41,013 bases of DNA from Geminicoccaceae bacterium (GCA_025062095.1 JANXAZ010000001.1:1-41013); one strand, 5' to 3'. Numbered from the stretch's first letter, positions 1 through 8,295 are shown. The notes: generated from the letters alone by a model not told the origin. A program made the numbers and translations.

Positions 1-2
1 TT

Positions 3-128
3 TTTATTGCGCTGTGCGCGAATCGCGGTCTCGGCTTGGCGACCGCCTTCGCGAAAGGTCTCGTCGACCTCTCCCACCCCGTCTTCGAACCCTTGCGCGC
101 GCTTCTCCGCGCGCAGATCGACCCGTGA
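3..128 (+). CDS. C-terminal end of an unidentified protein (truncated by window edge)
   Basis: An open frame enters from the left edge and stops at a TGA at 126-128, giving about 41 residues ending in LLRAQIDP. Codon third positions are G/C-rich, as in the real genes here, and the frame ends just before the converging CBS-domain gene. No family can be named from so short a tail. It could also be chance readthrough of G+C-rich DNA. Confidence 0.35.
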   Translation, partial: FIALCANRGLGLATAFAKGLVDLSHPVFEPLRALLRAQIDP

Positions 129-159
129 GCGTCGCGGGCGCCGGCAGAAAGGCGCCGCG

Positions 160-594
160 TCACCAGATGCGTTCGGCGAGGCTGTGTTCGAGCTCGAGCA
201 TGCGCGCCATCCGCCCGATCTCTTCGTAGGGCAGATCGCGGGCCGAGACGATGCCCACCACCTTGCCCTCCTCCACCACCGGGAGATAGCGGAAGCTGCC
301 TTCGTCCATGATCCGGATCGCCTCGCGCACCGGCTGATCGGGTCCGATCGTCACCGGATCGATGGTCATGACGTCGCGCAGGCGCGTGCGCGCCGGATCT
401 TTTCCTTTCGCCACCACCCGGCGGACGAGATCGCGTTCGGTGAAGATCCCGACGAGCCGATCGCCCTCGCACACGAGCACGCTGCCGCAACAGCCTTCGT
501 CCATCTTGCGGCAGGCGTCTCCCACGCTCTCGTCCGGGGCGCAGCGGGCGATCGCCGACCGGGTCATGATCTCGCGCACGGGACGCAGCGGCAC
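160..594 (-). CDS. Tandem CBS-domain protein
   Basis: A 144-residue protein made almost only of two CBS motifs, at about residues 5-62 and 70-130. The repeats share the pattern VxxIMT...V.DA...M.E...G...V...G..VGI.TERDL, the second copy reading VREAIRIMDEGSFRYLPVV and VGIVSARDL. CBS pairs bind adenine nucleotides and act as energy or redox sensors; free-standing pairs are common in proteobacteria and their partners are rarely known. The GTG start has a good AGGAGG-type ribosome site about seven bases upstream. The gene lies 81 bases downstream of the haem-protein gene on the same strand, so it may be cotranscribed with the mau genes. Nothing in the sequence proves a role in methylamine use. 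Confidence 0.85.
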   Translation of the reverse strand: MPLRPVREIMTRSAIARCAPDESVGDACRKMDEGCCGSVLVCEGDRLVGIFTERDLVRRVVAKGKDPARTRLRDVMTIDPVTIGPDQPVREAIRIMDEGSFRYLPVVEEGKVVGIVSARDLPYEEIGRMARMLELEHSLAERIW

Positions 595-675
595 CGGGCT
601 TCTCCTCCTTCTTCCTCGATGCGTAGCAACATGCCGCCCTCGTGCGGCGCTGCCAAGGCGCTCCGCACCGCACGG

Positions 676-2223
676 TTAGGTCTCGGCCTCGGCCCGAGAA
701 CCGCGCCTTAGGCGCGCGGCCGCGCGCAGGCCGACATGCGCGAGGATCGCGAACGCCAGAAGCCCGAGGGCCCCGACGGTCGCCCGATCGAGCCAGAGAA
801 AGCGCGTCGCCGCCGTGACGTGATGCTCGGCGAGAAGTCCCGCGTTCGCGAACCCGCTGCGCGGCTCGGACGCCGCCGGGATGAAACGCCAGAGGCCGCG
901 CAGGAGGAAACTGTCGAGCCGGTGGCAGTCGGTGCAGCCCTCGGCCGCCCGGCCGGAAAGGAGATCGTGGGCGAGCGGGCGGTCGCGGCCGGCGTGGCAA
1001 TCCGCGCAGCGCACCGCCGCCAGGTGGCGGGCGGCGCGCGGCACCGCGGCGTGCGCGGTCACGAGATCCGGTCGCAGGGGATCGGAAAGCGCGCCGCTCG
1101 CCTCGGGCCGATGGCAGGAAAGACAGGGGCCGTCGTGTTCCGCCTTGAGCCGCGCGGGCAGGACGAGGCTCGCGCTCGCCCGCATGTAGTGGGGGTGGTG
1201 GCAGCCCTCGCAGTCGCGCGCACCGCGGAGTTTCCGGAAGGCTTCGGCGTGGGCCGTGCCCGCGTGTTCGCGCTCGAGCCGCGGGAAGTCGTAAGCGGCG
1301 TCGACGGCGGCGGCCGCGGCGGGCTCGGTGCGCGGATGGCAGTCGCGGCAGGCGGGGAAGCGCCGCTCGGCCGCTACGCGGTGGGGAAAGCGATCGAAGC
1401 CGCGGCTGTGGCACTCGCGACAGGCCATCCGCCCGTGCACGCCCACCTGCAACCGCGCGAGCTCGACCGTGACGTCCTTGCGCGCACCCGTCCGCGCGTC
1501 GCTCACGATGCGCCGCGAGCCCGGCGTGCCCGAATGGCAACCCACGCATTGAAGCGCCGGCGAGGAGCGGTCGAGGACGATCTCGGCCGCGAGTCCGGGG
1601 GCGGGTGCGAGCGCGAGAACGCCGGCGGCGATCGCGAGCGGTGCGATGCGGCGCCAGTCGGCCATCGTCGCCATGTAGAGATGGAGCAGGAAGAAGAGGG
1701 TGGCGAAAAGCGCGAAGAGCGCGTGCGCCGCGGCGAGCAGGGCCCGCTCGAGGGGCGCGGGGAGGATCCCGAAGCTCTCCTCGCGGAACAGGGCGAGGCC
1801 GGTGACCGAAAGAGCCGGCAGGACGAAGACGATGAGCGGGAAATAGAGGAGCCTCTGCACGGGATTGAGCCGGGCTCCCTCGGCTCCGCCCGCGGGCGGT
1901 GATCCGCCCCGCCAGATCCCCGCCGTATACTGCGCGATCTCGAGCGCGACCGCGCGCGCGAGCCCGCGCCGGGGCGGAAGATAGTCCCCGATGCGCCGCG
2001 CGAGCGAAAGGGCGATCGGATAGGACAGGGCGAGCGCCGCGGCGGCGATGCCGAGAAGCTCGTGCAACCGCACCGAGAGCGCGTAGCCCCAGAGCTCGAT
2101 CCCGCCGTAGTGCAGGTGCCAGCCGGTCAGAAAAAGAGGCACGAAGAGAAGGGCGTGCACGAGGTGCCAGAGGCGGATCCACCGCGGTGCGGCGGCCGGC
2201 GTCTGCGCACGCGCCGATTTCAC
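676..2223 (-). CDS. Cytochrome b561-like membrane protein fused to a seven-haem cytochrome c domain
   Basis: A 515-residue protein starting at a GTG that overlaps the mauG stop (GTGA). Residues 14-190 hold about four membrane helices with spaced histidines (H20, H23, H36, H38, H54, H167, H181), like b-type subunits of thiosulfate reductase or Ni-Fe hydrogenase. A further hydrophobic stretch at 193-213 ends in AxA and leads into a hydrophilic domain with seven CXXCH haem c sites, starting at C226, C268, C292, C338, C367, C406 and C430. A last helix lies near 482-500. The layout predicts quinone-side b haems joined to a periplasmic c-haem wire anchored at both ends. It sits at the 3' end of the mau operon, where other methylamine users carry mauL/M/N. 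Inference: it carries electrons between the quinone pool and MauG or methylamine dehydrogenase. It is not a recognised Mau protein. Confidence 0.82.
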   Translation of the reverse strand: MKSARAQTPAAAPRWIRLWHLVHALLFVPLFLTGWHLHYGGIELWGYALSVRLHELLGIAAAALALSYPIALSLARRIGDYLPPRRGLARAVALEIAQYTAGIWRGGSPPAGGAEGARLNPVQRLLYFPLIVFVLPALSVTGLALFREESFGILPAPLERALLAAAHALFALFATLFFLLHLYMATMADWRRIAPLAIAAGVLALAPAPGLAAEIVLDRSSPALQCVGCHSGTPGSRRIVSDARTGARKDVTVELARLQVGVHGRMACRECHSRGFDRFPHRVAAERRFPACRDCHPRTEPAAAAAVDAAYDFPRLEREHAGTAHAEAFRKLRGARDCEGCHHPHYMRASASLVLPARLKAEHDGPCLSCHRPEASGALSDPLRPDLVTAHAAVPRAARHLAAVRCADCHAGRDRPLAHDLLSGRAAEGCTDCHRLDSFLLRGLWRFIPAASEPRSGFANAGLLAEHHVTAATRFLWLDRATVGALGLLAFAILAHVGLRAAARLRRGSRAEAET

Positions 2224-3239
2224 TCGGCGATACCCCCTCGTTCGTCGGGCGGCGGTCGGGAGAGACTCGAAAGAAACGCGAGCAGGTCCTCCTTCTCGGC
2301 TCGCGACAGACCGAGAGGACGAACGAGCGGAGAGCGGCTCGGCCGATCGATGCCGCCGCGATCGTAGTGAGCGATCACCGCCAGCAGATCCGGAAGCGAT
2401 CCGTCGTGCATATAGGGCGGTCGCGCGCCGACCCAGCGCAACGAAGGCGTGCGGAAGGCGAACGGTCGCTCGGGATCGAAGCGCCCGCGGCCGAGATCGC
2501 GGCTCGGAAGACCGATGTCGTGGAAGCCGTCGTCGGTGAGCCGCCAGCCGTGGTGGCAGGCGATGCAGCCCGCACGCCCGGCGAAGAGCCGGAGGCCGCG
2601 CCGCGCCTTCGCCTCCAAGGCGTCCTCGCGGCCTTCGACCCAGGCATCGAAGGCGGTCCGCGGGCTCTCGAGCGTGCGCAGGTAAGCCGCGAGGGCGCGG
2701 GCGAGCGTCGCGCGCGAGAGTCCCTCGCCGGGAAAGCCGGCCGCGAAAGCCTCGCGGTAGAACGAGACGCGGCCGAGCTGCGCGAGCAGGCGCTCTTCCG
2801 TCTGGCCCATCTCGTTCGGGTCCAGGATCGGCATCAGGACCTGCTCCTCGAGGCTCGCGGCGCGGCCGTCGCGCATGAGCGGTCGCACCTCGCCGAGATC
2901 GAAGAGCGAGGGCGTGCGCCGCGCGAGCGTGCGATAGAACACCCCGACCGCGCGGGGCTTGTCGTCCTGGAAGAAACGCGCCGGATCGTGGCAGGTCGAG
3001 CAAGCCATCCGGCCCGTTCCGGACAGGAGCCGCTCGAAGAACAGATGCCGTCCGAGCCGCTCTCGGCTCTCGCGCAGAGGATCGGGGGGGAGGACGGCGG
3101 GCGGGGGACGGCGGAAGAGCTCGCGCAGCGCCGGCAGATCCGCTTCCTCCGCGGCGCGCGCGGGACAGGCCGCGAAGACCAGAAAGGCCGCGGCGAGCGC
3201 GGCGAACGCACGCGCTTTCGCCTCAGGACGTGGCCGCAT
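2220..3239 (-). CDS. mauG: MauG-like dihaem enzyme for TTQ maturation
   Basis: A 339-residue exported protein of the bacterial dihaem peroxidase/MauG family. A signal peptide ends near AxA at residue 30. The first c-haem site is CSTCH at 80-84 and the second CIACH at 225-229; the family PYMHDG motif is at 275-280. MauG completes tryptophan tryptophylquinone on the MauA precursor. The two haem histidines are 145 residues apart, close to classical peroxidases. The residue before DGR, usually Trp in family members, is Arg123. Assignment as mauG rests on family plus position: it overlaps the end of mauJ by 17 bases and the downstream b-haem gene by four. ATG at 3239 was chosen because it gives a clean signal peptide. 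Confidence 0.85.
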   Translation of the reverse strand: MRPRPEAKARAFAALAAAFLVFAACPARAAEEADLPALRELFRRPPPAVLPPDPLRESRERLGRHLFFERLLSGTGRMACSTCHDPARFFQDDKPRAVGVFYRTLARRTPSLFDLGEVRPLMRDGRAASLEEQVLMPILDPNEMGQTEERLLAQLGRVSFYREAFAAGFPGEGLSRATLARALAAYLRTLESPRTAFDAWVEGREDALEAKARRGLRLFAGRAGCIACHHGWRLTDDGFHDIGLPSRDLGRGRFDPERPFAFRTPSLRWVGARPPYMHDGSLPDLLAVIAHYDRGGIDRPSRSPLVRPLGLSRAEKEDLLAFLSSLSRPPPDERGGIAE

Positions 3240-4176
3240 GGCCGGGTTCCGCCGCGCGGCCGGCTCCGATGCGCGCGAGCTCGGCGCAGAGCCGCAGCTC
3301 CTCGGCGAGGATCCGGTGCGCGAGAAGATCGGCGAGGTTCGCGGCACCGGTGAGCTCGCGCTCCGCCTCGAACGCGTACCACGCCTTTCCGTCCCCGATC
3401 GGGGCGCGGGGATCGAGGAGCGCGCGCGCCCGCTCCACCCGTGGCGCGAGCCAGTCGAGAACGCGGGGCAGAGGGATCGGAACCGGCTCGGGAAGAAGCG
3501 CGCGGCAGTCGGCGAGGACGAGATCGAGGCGGCCGATCGCCACCGGAGCGCGAGCGAGCCCGAATGCCGCCGCGCAGCGGTCGGTGCCGGCAAAGGGTTC
3601 CGCGCTCGAAGCGAAGGCGGCGAGGATGCGGTGGGCGGCGAGAAGGCGCAGGACGACGCTGCGCCCCCGCCGGGCCTCTTCGTAAGCGCGCAGCACGAAC
3701 GCGTGCTCGGGACGCAGGGCCGCGGGCGCGAGCTCCGGCAGAGCGACGGTGCTGGGCTGAAAGGGCAGGATCCGCCAGCGCGCGCCGTGTTCGAGATCGG
3801 CGATGCGCGCCCCGCTGAGAGCGAGCCCGCGCCCGCTCGCCACCGTCCAGCGCGCACAAGAGCCTGCGACCGCCCGCCAACCGAGGGCGAGCGCCTCCTC
3901 CGCCCCGCGCGCCTCGATCGAAAAGACGATCTCCGACAGCCGTCCGTTGCGCCCGGGGCACAGGCGCGCGCGCACGATCCGTCCGTCGAGATCGACGAGG
4001 TCGAGCACGCGCTCCTCGGCGAGCGCGAAATCGCTCTCGATCTCGCGCCGCGCGGGCGATTCGAGGAAAAAGGCGACGAGAAACGGCCGCGGCCTCTCGT
4101 CGTTCTCCGCGGCCGCCGTCGTCTCTTCCGCGCTTTCGGCCTTGAGGGGACCGAGAGCGAGATAAGGGACCCACAC
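3223..4176 (-). CDS. mauJ: MauJ-like protein of methylamine operon
   Basis: A 317-residue, apparently soluble protein with no signal peptide and no membrane helix. It starts at GTG, 27 bases after mauA, and overlaps mauG by 17 bases. In Methylobacterium the order is mauFBEDACJGLMN, so a protein of about 300 residues directly before mauG fits MauJ, whose function is unknown. Visible features are an N-terminal beta-rich half and an Arg/Ala-rich helical C-terminal half with a few isolated cysteines; no catalytic motif is recognisable. The symbol depends mainly on position and length. Confidence 0.65.
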   Translation of the reverse strand: MWVPYLALGPLKAESAEETTAAAENDERPRPFLVAFFLESPARREIESDFALAEERVLDLVDLDGRIVRARLCPGRNGRLSEIVFSIEARGAEEALALGWRAVAGSCARWTVASGRGLALSGARIADLEHGARWRILPFQPSTVALPELAPAALRPEHAFVLRAYEEARRGRSVVLRLLAAHRILAAFASSAEPFAGTDRCAAAFGLARAPVAIGRLDLVLADCRALLPEPVPIPLPRVLDWLAPRVERARALLDPRAPIGDGKAWYAFEAERELTGAANLADLLAHRILAEELRLCAELARIGAGRAAEPGHAATS

Positions 4177-4203
4177 GCGCGATCCGCCTCGCCGGTCCGG
4201 CGC

Positions 4204-4746
4204 TCACGCCGCCCTGCCGATCACCGGGGAGATCGTGCAATGGTAGGTCATCGCCTCGTTCTCGGCGCCGAAGCACCAGATGATATCGTTGCTGAACTCC
4301 GGGCGATAGATCGGCAGTTCGCCCACGGTGTTGAAACAGCCGCAGCGCCGGGCGATGTTCTTGCCGCAGCAGTCGCGATAGGCGATGAGATAGCTCTGTC
4401 CGTCTTCGGGATTGAAGCAGCTCGCCACCCAGGAGCTCGGGGAGAGCGCGGTCCCCGGCGGGCAGGAGGTGAGCCCGCCCCCCGAGCACAGGCACAGATA
4501 CCCGTCGAGCGAGCAGTGGCGCCAATAATCGCACGCCGCGGGGTCGCGGGTCTGCGGCTTCCAACCCTCCAACCCGGCGGCCTGCGCGGCCTTGCCGCCC
4601 CGGCGGTCGAGCGGCAGCAGGGGGGCGAGCGTGGCGCCGATGCTCGCCAGGCCGACGCGGCCGATGAAGCTGCGGCGCGAGGAGCGGGAAGCGATCTTGC
4701 GCGTGAGCGCCTCGAAGAGCTGGTCGAACTTGCTGCGTCCCAACAT
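4204..4746 (-). CDS. mauA: Methylamine dehydrogenase small (beta) subunit precursor
   Basis: A 180-residue precursor of the quinone-bearing subunit, which oxidises methylamine to formaldehyde and ammonia in the periplasm. The N-terminus has a twin-arginine motif (SRRSFIG at 23-29), so it is probably exported folded by Tat. The mature part is cysteine-rich, with CDYWRHC at 72-78. The two tryptophans that become TTQ are W106 (SWVASC) and W157 (DIIWCFG). They are 51 residues apart, exactly as Trp57 and Trp108 of Paracoccus. Asp125 in RDCCG matches catalytic Asp76. The C-terminal half follows methylamine rather than aromatic amine dehydrogenase. A GGAGAA ribosome site lies seven bases before the ATG. 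It follows mauD by 28 bases. Confidence 0.97.
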   Translation of the reverse strand: MLGRSKFDQLFEALTRKIASRSSRRSFIGRVGLASIGATLAPLLPLDRRGGKAAQAAGLEGWKPQTRDPAACDYWRHCSLDGYLCLCSGGGLTSCPPGTALSPSSWVASCFNPEDGQSYLIAYRDCCGKNIARRCGCFNTVGELPIYRPEFSNDIIWCFGAENEAMTYHCTISPVIGRAA

Positions 4747-4774
4747 GGTCGCGTTCTCCGCACGGGGTCCGGGG

Positions 4775-5410
4775 TCAGCCCGAAGAGGGGGGCGGGGTCG
4801 GCGCCGCGGCGCCGTTCGGCCGCCGCTGCGCGGCCACGAACTCCTGCAAGGTGGCGAAGCCGGTCCGGTGCGCCTCGACCAGGCTCTCGAGATGCTCGCG
4901 GGTGTTCACGAGGCCCTTGGCGCGGACGCGCCCCGTGTGGTCGAGGAGCACGGCATAGGGCACCTTGCCGATCTGAAAGCGCATGCCGATCGAGGGCGAG
5001 ACGACGTAAGGAATGTCGCCGAGCTCGTGGGTTTCGAGGAAGCGGCGGTGATCCGCTTCGTCGCCGTCGCTCACGATCACCGGAAAGACGCCCTCGCCGG
5101 CGGCGAAGCTGCGCACGGTGGGCAAGAGCTTCTCGCACATCGGGCAGGTGGGCGAGAGGAAGAGGAGGAGCTGGAGTTCGCCCGCCGGCCGTTCGCCTCC
5201 GATCTGGACCGGCCGGCCGCGGAAATCGCGCACGCTGAAGAGCGGTGCCGGCTCGCCGACGTCGGGCCCCTTGTCGGTGACGAGCGCCCCCAGCGGAGCC
5301 GAGCGTTCGTGCAACACGCCCACCTGGCGGGCGAGGCCCAGAAGGACCACGGCGCCGGCGAGGATCGCGAGCCACTGCAAGAGTTCGGAGGCGAGCAGAA
5401 GCGTGTTCAC
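4775..5410 (-). CDS. mauD: MauD thioredoxin-like protein for MADH disulfide formation
   Basis: A 211-residue protein with one N-terminal membrane helix (about residues 3-27) and a periplasmic thioredoxin-like domain. The active site is CPMC (C89, C92) in FLSPTCPMCEKLLP. MauD is needed for the six disulfides of the MauA subunit; without it MauA is degraded. The start was placed at a GTG that overlaps the mauE stop codon (GTGA), which gives a membrane anchor immediately at the N-terminus; longer versions have an arginine-rich, implausible extension. It lies between mauE and mauA, the standard position. Confidence 0.93.
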   Translation of the reverse strand: MNTLLLASELLQWLAILAGAVVLLGLARQVGVLHERSAPLGALVTDKGPDVGEPAPLFSVRDFRGRPVQIGGERPAGELQLLLFLSPTCPMCEKLLPTVRSFAAGEGVFPVIVSDGDEADHRRFLETHELGDIPYVVSPSIGMRFQIGKVPYAVLLDHTGRVRAKGLVNTREHLESLVEAHRTGFATLQEFVAAQRRPNGAAAPTPPPSSG

Positions 5411-5985
5411 GACGGGCTCCCGGAACCGGCTCCGGTCCCTTCGCCGACCAGCTCGTGACGCGGATCGAAGGCGAGCTGGGCGCCGGCGAGGAAGAGAAGG
5501 GCGAAGCTCGCGGCGGCGAGCGCGGCCACCGCGAGATCGAGAAATCCGGCCGGCCGCGGCGCAGCGGTAGCGACGAACAGCGCGGCGGCGCAAAGCGAGC
5601 CGTTGCGCGCGACGTGCCACCAGGACAGCCGTTCGCGCAAGAGCGTGCGGAAGCAGCCGCAATCGATGCCGCGCCGCCCGCGGGCGAGGTTGACCGCCAC
5701 GGCGCAGGCGAAAAGCGCGAGAAGCGCGGCCGCGAGCGCGGCCGCGGCCGAGCGCGTCCAGGGCAGCAAGAGCCCGAGCAGGACGGAGAGTTCGGCCGCG
5801 ACGATGCCCAGCGCCACCGGCCGGGCTAGGACGGCCGGCAACAGACGGTAGTTCCGCACCGTCCCGACGAAGGCCTCGAAGTCGCGCAGCTTGCCCGGAA
5901 GGGCGAGCGCGAAGACGGCGAGGAGCAGGAACCAGGCCGCGGCGTAGAGGGCCGGTTCGCTCGCGAGCGCGCTCGCCTCGGGCAC
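5407..5985 (-). CDS. mauE: MauE membrane protein for MADH maturation
   Basis: A 192-residue integral membrane protein with four or five predicted helices. The pair C109 and C111 (IDCGCF) follows the third helix and could pass reducing or oxidising equivalents to MauD. MauE is required with MauD for stable MauA. It starts at GTG four bases after the mauB stop, with GAGGAGGG eight bases upstream inside the mauB end. Its stop overlaps the mauD start, so the two are probably translationally coupled. The long C-terminal Gly/Ser tail is not typical of the membrane core. Confidence 0.9.
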   Translation of the reverse strand: MPEASALASEPALYAAAWFLLLAVFALALPGKLRDFEAFVGTVRNYRLLPAVLARPVALGIVAAELSVLLGLLLPWTRSAAAALAAALLALFACAVAVNLARGRRGIDCGCFRTLLRERLSWWHVARNGSLCAAALFVATAAPRPAGFLDLAVAALAAASFALLFLAGAQLAFDPRHELVGEGTGAGSGSPS

Positions 5986-5989
5986 GGGC

Positions 5990-7234
5990 TCAGCCCTCCT
6001 CGGGGGTGAGCACGATGTAGGGCTCGCGTCCGAGCTCGGTCACCCGCTGGCGGAACGCACCGGTGCGGGCGTCGTAGATCTCGAGCGTTCCGCCGTGCGC
6101 CTGCAGCCCGTAGAGCAACGGCTCGGGATCCTGGCTCACGGCGATCGAGGTGGCCGGGTGCTCGAGCTTGATCGTCTGCACCCGCGCGCCCGTGGTCGTG
6201 TCGTAAACATAGACCCAGCCGCTGGGATAGGCGTGCGTCCAGGGCGCGCGCTTGTCGACGAGGACGTAGAGGCGGTTGGACGTGCGGTGCCAGGCCGCCG
6301 GCAGCCAGCCGCCCGGGGCCCAGCCCTCCTTCTTCTCGGCGTCGGAGAAGAGGGCGAAGGGCTTGCCGAACCTGGCCTCCGTGCCGACGAGATCGACCGG
6401 GAAGACGTCGCCGTCGTAGGTCAAGAAGAACACTTTGCCGGCTTTGCGGGAGAACGCCGGGGTGTCGAAGAAGTGCTTCTCGGCCGGGCGCAGGATCGGC
6501 GTGTGCCGCATCGTCGCTTCCCCGCGCTCGTCGAAGGAGACCGAAAGAAGCGAGCCCTCGCGGCAGAGCATGAAGAAACTCCTGGGGCCGGAGGGGAAGA
6601 CGAGATAGCAGTCGGGGACCGGTACCGTCTTCAGGTGGCGCTGCTGTTGCAGATCGACGATGCCCACACCGGGCTCGGGCGCGAATTGGAAATACAGAAG
6701 ATAACGGCCGTCGGTGGTGACGTCCGTCATCTGCGGCATGGTCATGACCAGAAAGCGCCCTTCGGGGATGTCGAAATCACAGGTAGTCGAAAAGGTCCTG
6801 GGATCCTGGCAGCGGATGAAATCGTCCTGCGGACCTTGCGAGAACCGCTTGAACCAGGTCTCGGCCAGATAGATCTTCCGCCCGCTGTCCCAGAGTACGA
6901 TGTTGGTGAGAAGACCGGTGTCGATCTGGCCGAGGACGCGCCCCGTGCTGCCGTCGATGCCGTAGATCTTGGTCACCACGTCGAAAGCCGCGGTGTCGTA
7001 AACGTACACGCGACGCAGATCGGGCTCGGGAGCTTGGAGCACCGTGACGTCGTCGACCGGAACCGCGAGCGCCACCCCGCCTTCGACCTGGCGCAGCAGC
7101 TCCGGGATCTGGCCGTGTTGGGCGAGGCCCGAGGAAGAGCCGACGAGGAGAAGCGCGAGCGCGCACGCAGCGCCCGAGAACAGACGCCGGGAAGCGCGCG
7201 CGAGCGAGGGCGAAAGGGGGCGAAGCGGGATCAT
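5990..7234 (-). CDS. mauB: Methylamine dehydrogenase large (alpha) subunit precursor
   Basis: A 414-residue precursor, the expected size for the seven-bladed beta-propeller subunit of methylamine dehydrogenase. Repeated strands of the type RVYVYDT, RYLLYF and WVYVYDTTTGARV recur along the chain. The N-terminus has a long signal with an RR pair (SRRLFSG near residues 15-21) followed by a hydrophobic stretch, so Tat export is likely, as for MauA. The ATG at 7234 was chosen over a further-upstream frame because GGGAGA precedes it by about five bases and the signal then has normal length. It is 58 bases downstream of mauF. Confidence 0.95.
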   Translation of the reverse strand: MIPLRPLSPSLARASRRLFSGAACALALLLVGSSSGLAQHGQIPELLRQVEGGVALAVPVDDVTVLQAPEPDLRRVYVYDTAAFDVVTKIYGIDGSTGRVLGQIDTGLLTNIVLWDSGRKIYLAETWFKRFSQGPQDDFIRCQDPRTFSTTCDFDIPEGRFLVMTMPQMTDVTTDGRYLLYFQFAPEPGVGIVDLQQQRHLKTVPVPDCYLVFPSGPRSFFMLCREGSLLSVSFDERGEATMRHTPILRPAEKHFFDTPAFSRKAGKVFFLTYDGDVFPVDLVGTEARFGKPFALFSDAEKKEGWAPGGWLPAAWHRTSNRLYVLVDKRAPWTHAYPSGWVYVYDTTTGARVQTIKLEHPATSIAVSQDPEPLLYGLQAHGGTLEIYDARTGAFRQRVTELGREPYIVLTPEEG

Positions 7235-7292
7235 GCTCGTCTCCCGAGGCGACCTGGGGAACGCGGAAGGAAACACGGCCGCCCCCGCCCGC

Positions 7293-8144
7293 TCAGGCGA
7301 GGGCGGAAAGAACAAGCGCGGTGCCGGCGAGAAGAAGCGCGCTCGCACCCGCCGCGACGGAAGCCGCCTCGCGCTCGGCGAGCCAGCGCTGCACGGCGCG
7401 ATCGCTCACCGGGAAGGCGTTCACGAGGATCGGCAGGAAGCGGCCGCAATTGAGCGCGAGGACCAGACCCAGGGCGAAGGCGGGCGAGCCCGAGAGCAAG
7501 GCCGCCGCGACCACGACGTAGAGGACGGGTGTGCGCACGTAGGTCAGGAAGTTGAGCCCGAGCGCGAAGCCGTAGAGAAGTCCGATGCGCCACATCGGCC
7601 AGCGCAAGCGCACGTCGTGCGGGACCTGCGCCTTGCGCTGAGGATAAGGGAGAGAGACGAGCCCCAGCTGATCGAGGCCGTAGGCGAGGGCGAGGGCGCC
7701 GAGCACGACCAGCGGCCAAGAGGCGGTCGCGGGCACGGAGAGCAGCCCGGCGCCGAGCGCGAGCACCCCGCCCAAGACGAGGCCGCCCGCGAGATAGCCG
7801 AGCCCGTGGGCGAAGAAGGTCGGAAGCCAGCCGGCGACGGCGCGCGGGCTCCAGACGCCCCAAGGGCGCAAGGTGGCGAGCGAGGAATAACCGCACGGCG
7901 ACCAGGTGGAGAGGAGCCCGCCCGCGAAGGCCAGCCCGAGCAGAAGCGCCGGGGCAAGATCGGATGCGGGCGACGCCGCGCCCAATGCCGCTCCCGCCGC
8001 GACCGAGAGCGCACCCGACAAGAGCTTGGCGCCGATGGAAAGCCCGCCCGCGTGCGGAACGAAATCCGGAACCGAACAGACGGCCTCGTTCGCATCGGCC
8101 CGGGAACGCGAACCCGCGACGGCTTCGCTCGTGCGCGCGAGCAT
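7293..8144 (-). CDS. mauF: MauF membrane protein for MADH biogenesis
   Basis: A 283-residue polytopic membrane protein, first gene of the operon. The motif TWSPCGYSSL around C84 and the late LNCGRFLP around C233 recall the paired cysteines of CcdA/DsbD transporters, to which MauF is distantly similar. MauF is essential for making active methylamine dehydrogenase in Methylobacterium, by an unknown mechanism. About seven helices are visible. A strong ribosome site GGGGGAGG lies six bases before the ATG. Confidence 0.9.
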   Translation of the reverse strand: MLARTSEAVAGSRSRADANEAVCSVPDFVPHAGGLSIGAKLLSGALSVAAGAALGAASPASDLAPALLLGLAFAGGLLSTWSPCGYSSLATLRPWGVWSPRAVAGWLPTFFAHGLGYLAGGLVLGGVLALGAGLLSVPATASWPLVVLGALALAYGLDQLGLVSLPYPQRKAQVPHDVRLRWPMWRIGLLYGFALGLNFLTYVRTPVLYVVVAAALLSGSPAFALGLVLALNCGRFLPILVNAFPVSDRAVQRWLAEREAASVAAGASALLLAGTALVLSALA

Positions 8145-8183
8145 CGGCGGCCTCCCCCTTTTCGCGGCGCCTGGCGCACGGGA

Positions 8184-8212
8184 ATGAGGCCAGAGCGCGC
8201 GGATGCGGTCAA
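8184..8212 (-). promoter_or_regulatory. Candidate promoter of the mau operon
   Basis: On the minus strand, TTGACC (8212-8207), a 17-base spacer and CCTCAT (8189-8184) lie 40 bases before mauF. The -35 matches five of six consensus bases and the -10 only three, as is usual in alphaproteobacteria. A dyad CAAGC-N5-GCTTG at 8260-8274 lies about 50 bases farther upstream and could be an activator site, for example for a MauR-type LysR protein not present in the window. Confidence 0.45.
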
Positions 8213-8295
8213 GCGTCGCACCATCCGCGGCGCTTCGTCGCGCGCGGAAGGGTGCGTTGCAAGCCGAGCGCTTGTCCGGGGCGGTGGCCGGCGTT

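Noticed and set aside
7-711. Long plus-strand open frame over the CBS-domain gene
   Set aside because: It is the antisense shadow of a well-supported CBS protein; its translation is low-complexity and has no domain.
4204-7234. Possibility that the operon encodes aromatic amine dehydrogenase
   Set aside because: The small-subunit C-terminal half follows the methylamine enzyme, and mauF and mauG, absent from described aromatic amine dehydrogenase clusters, are present.
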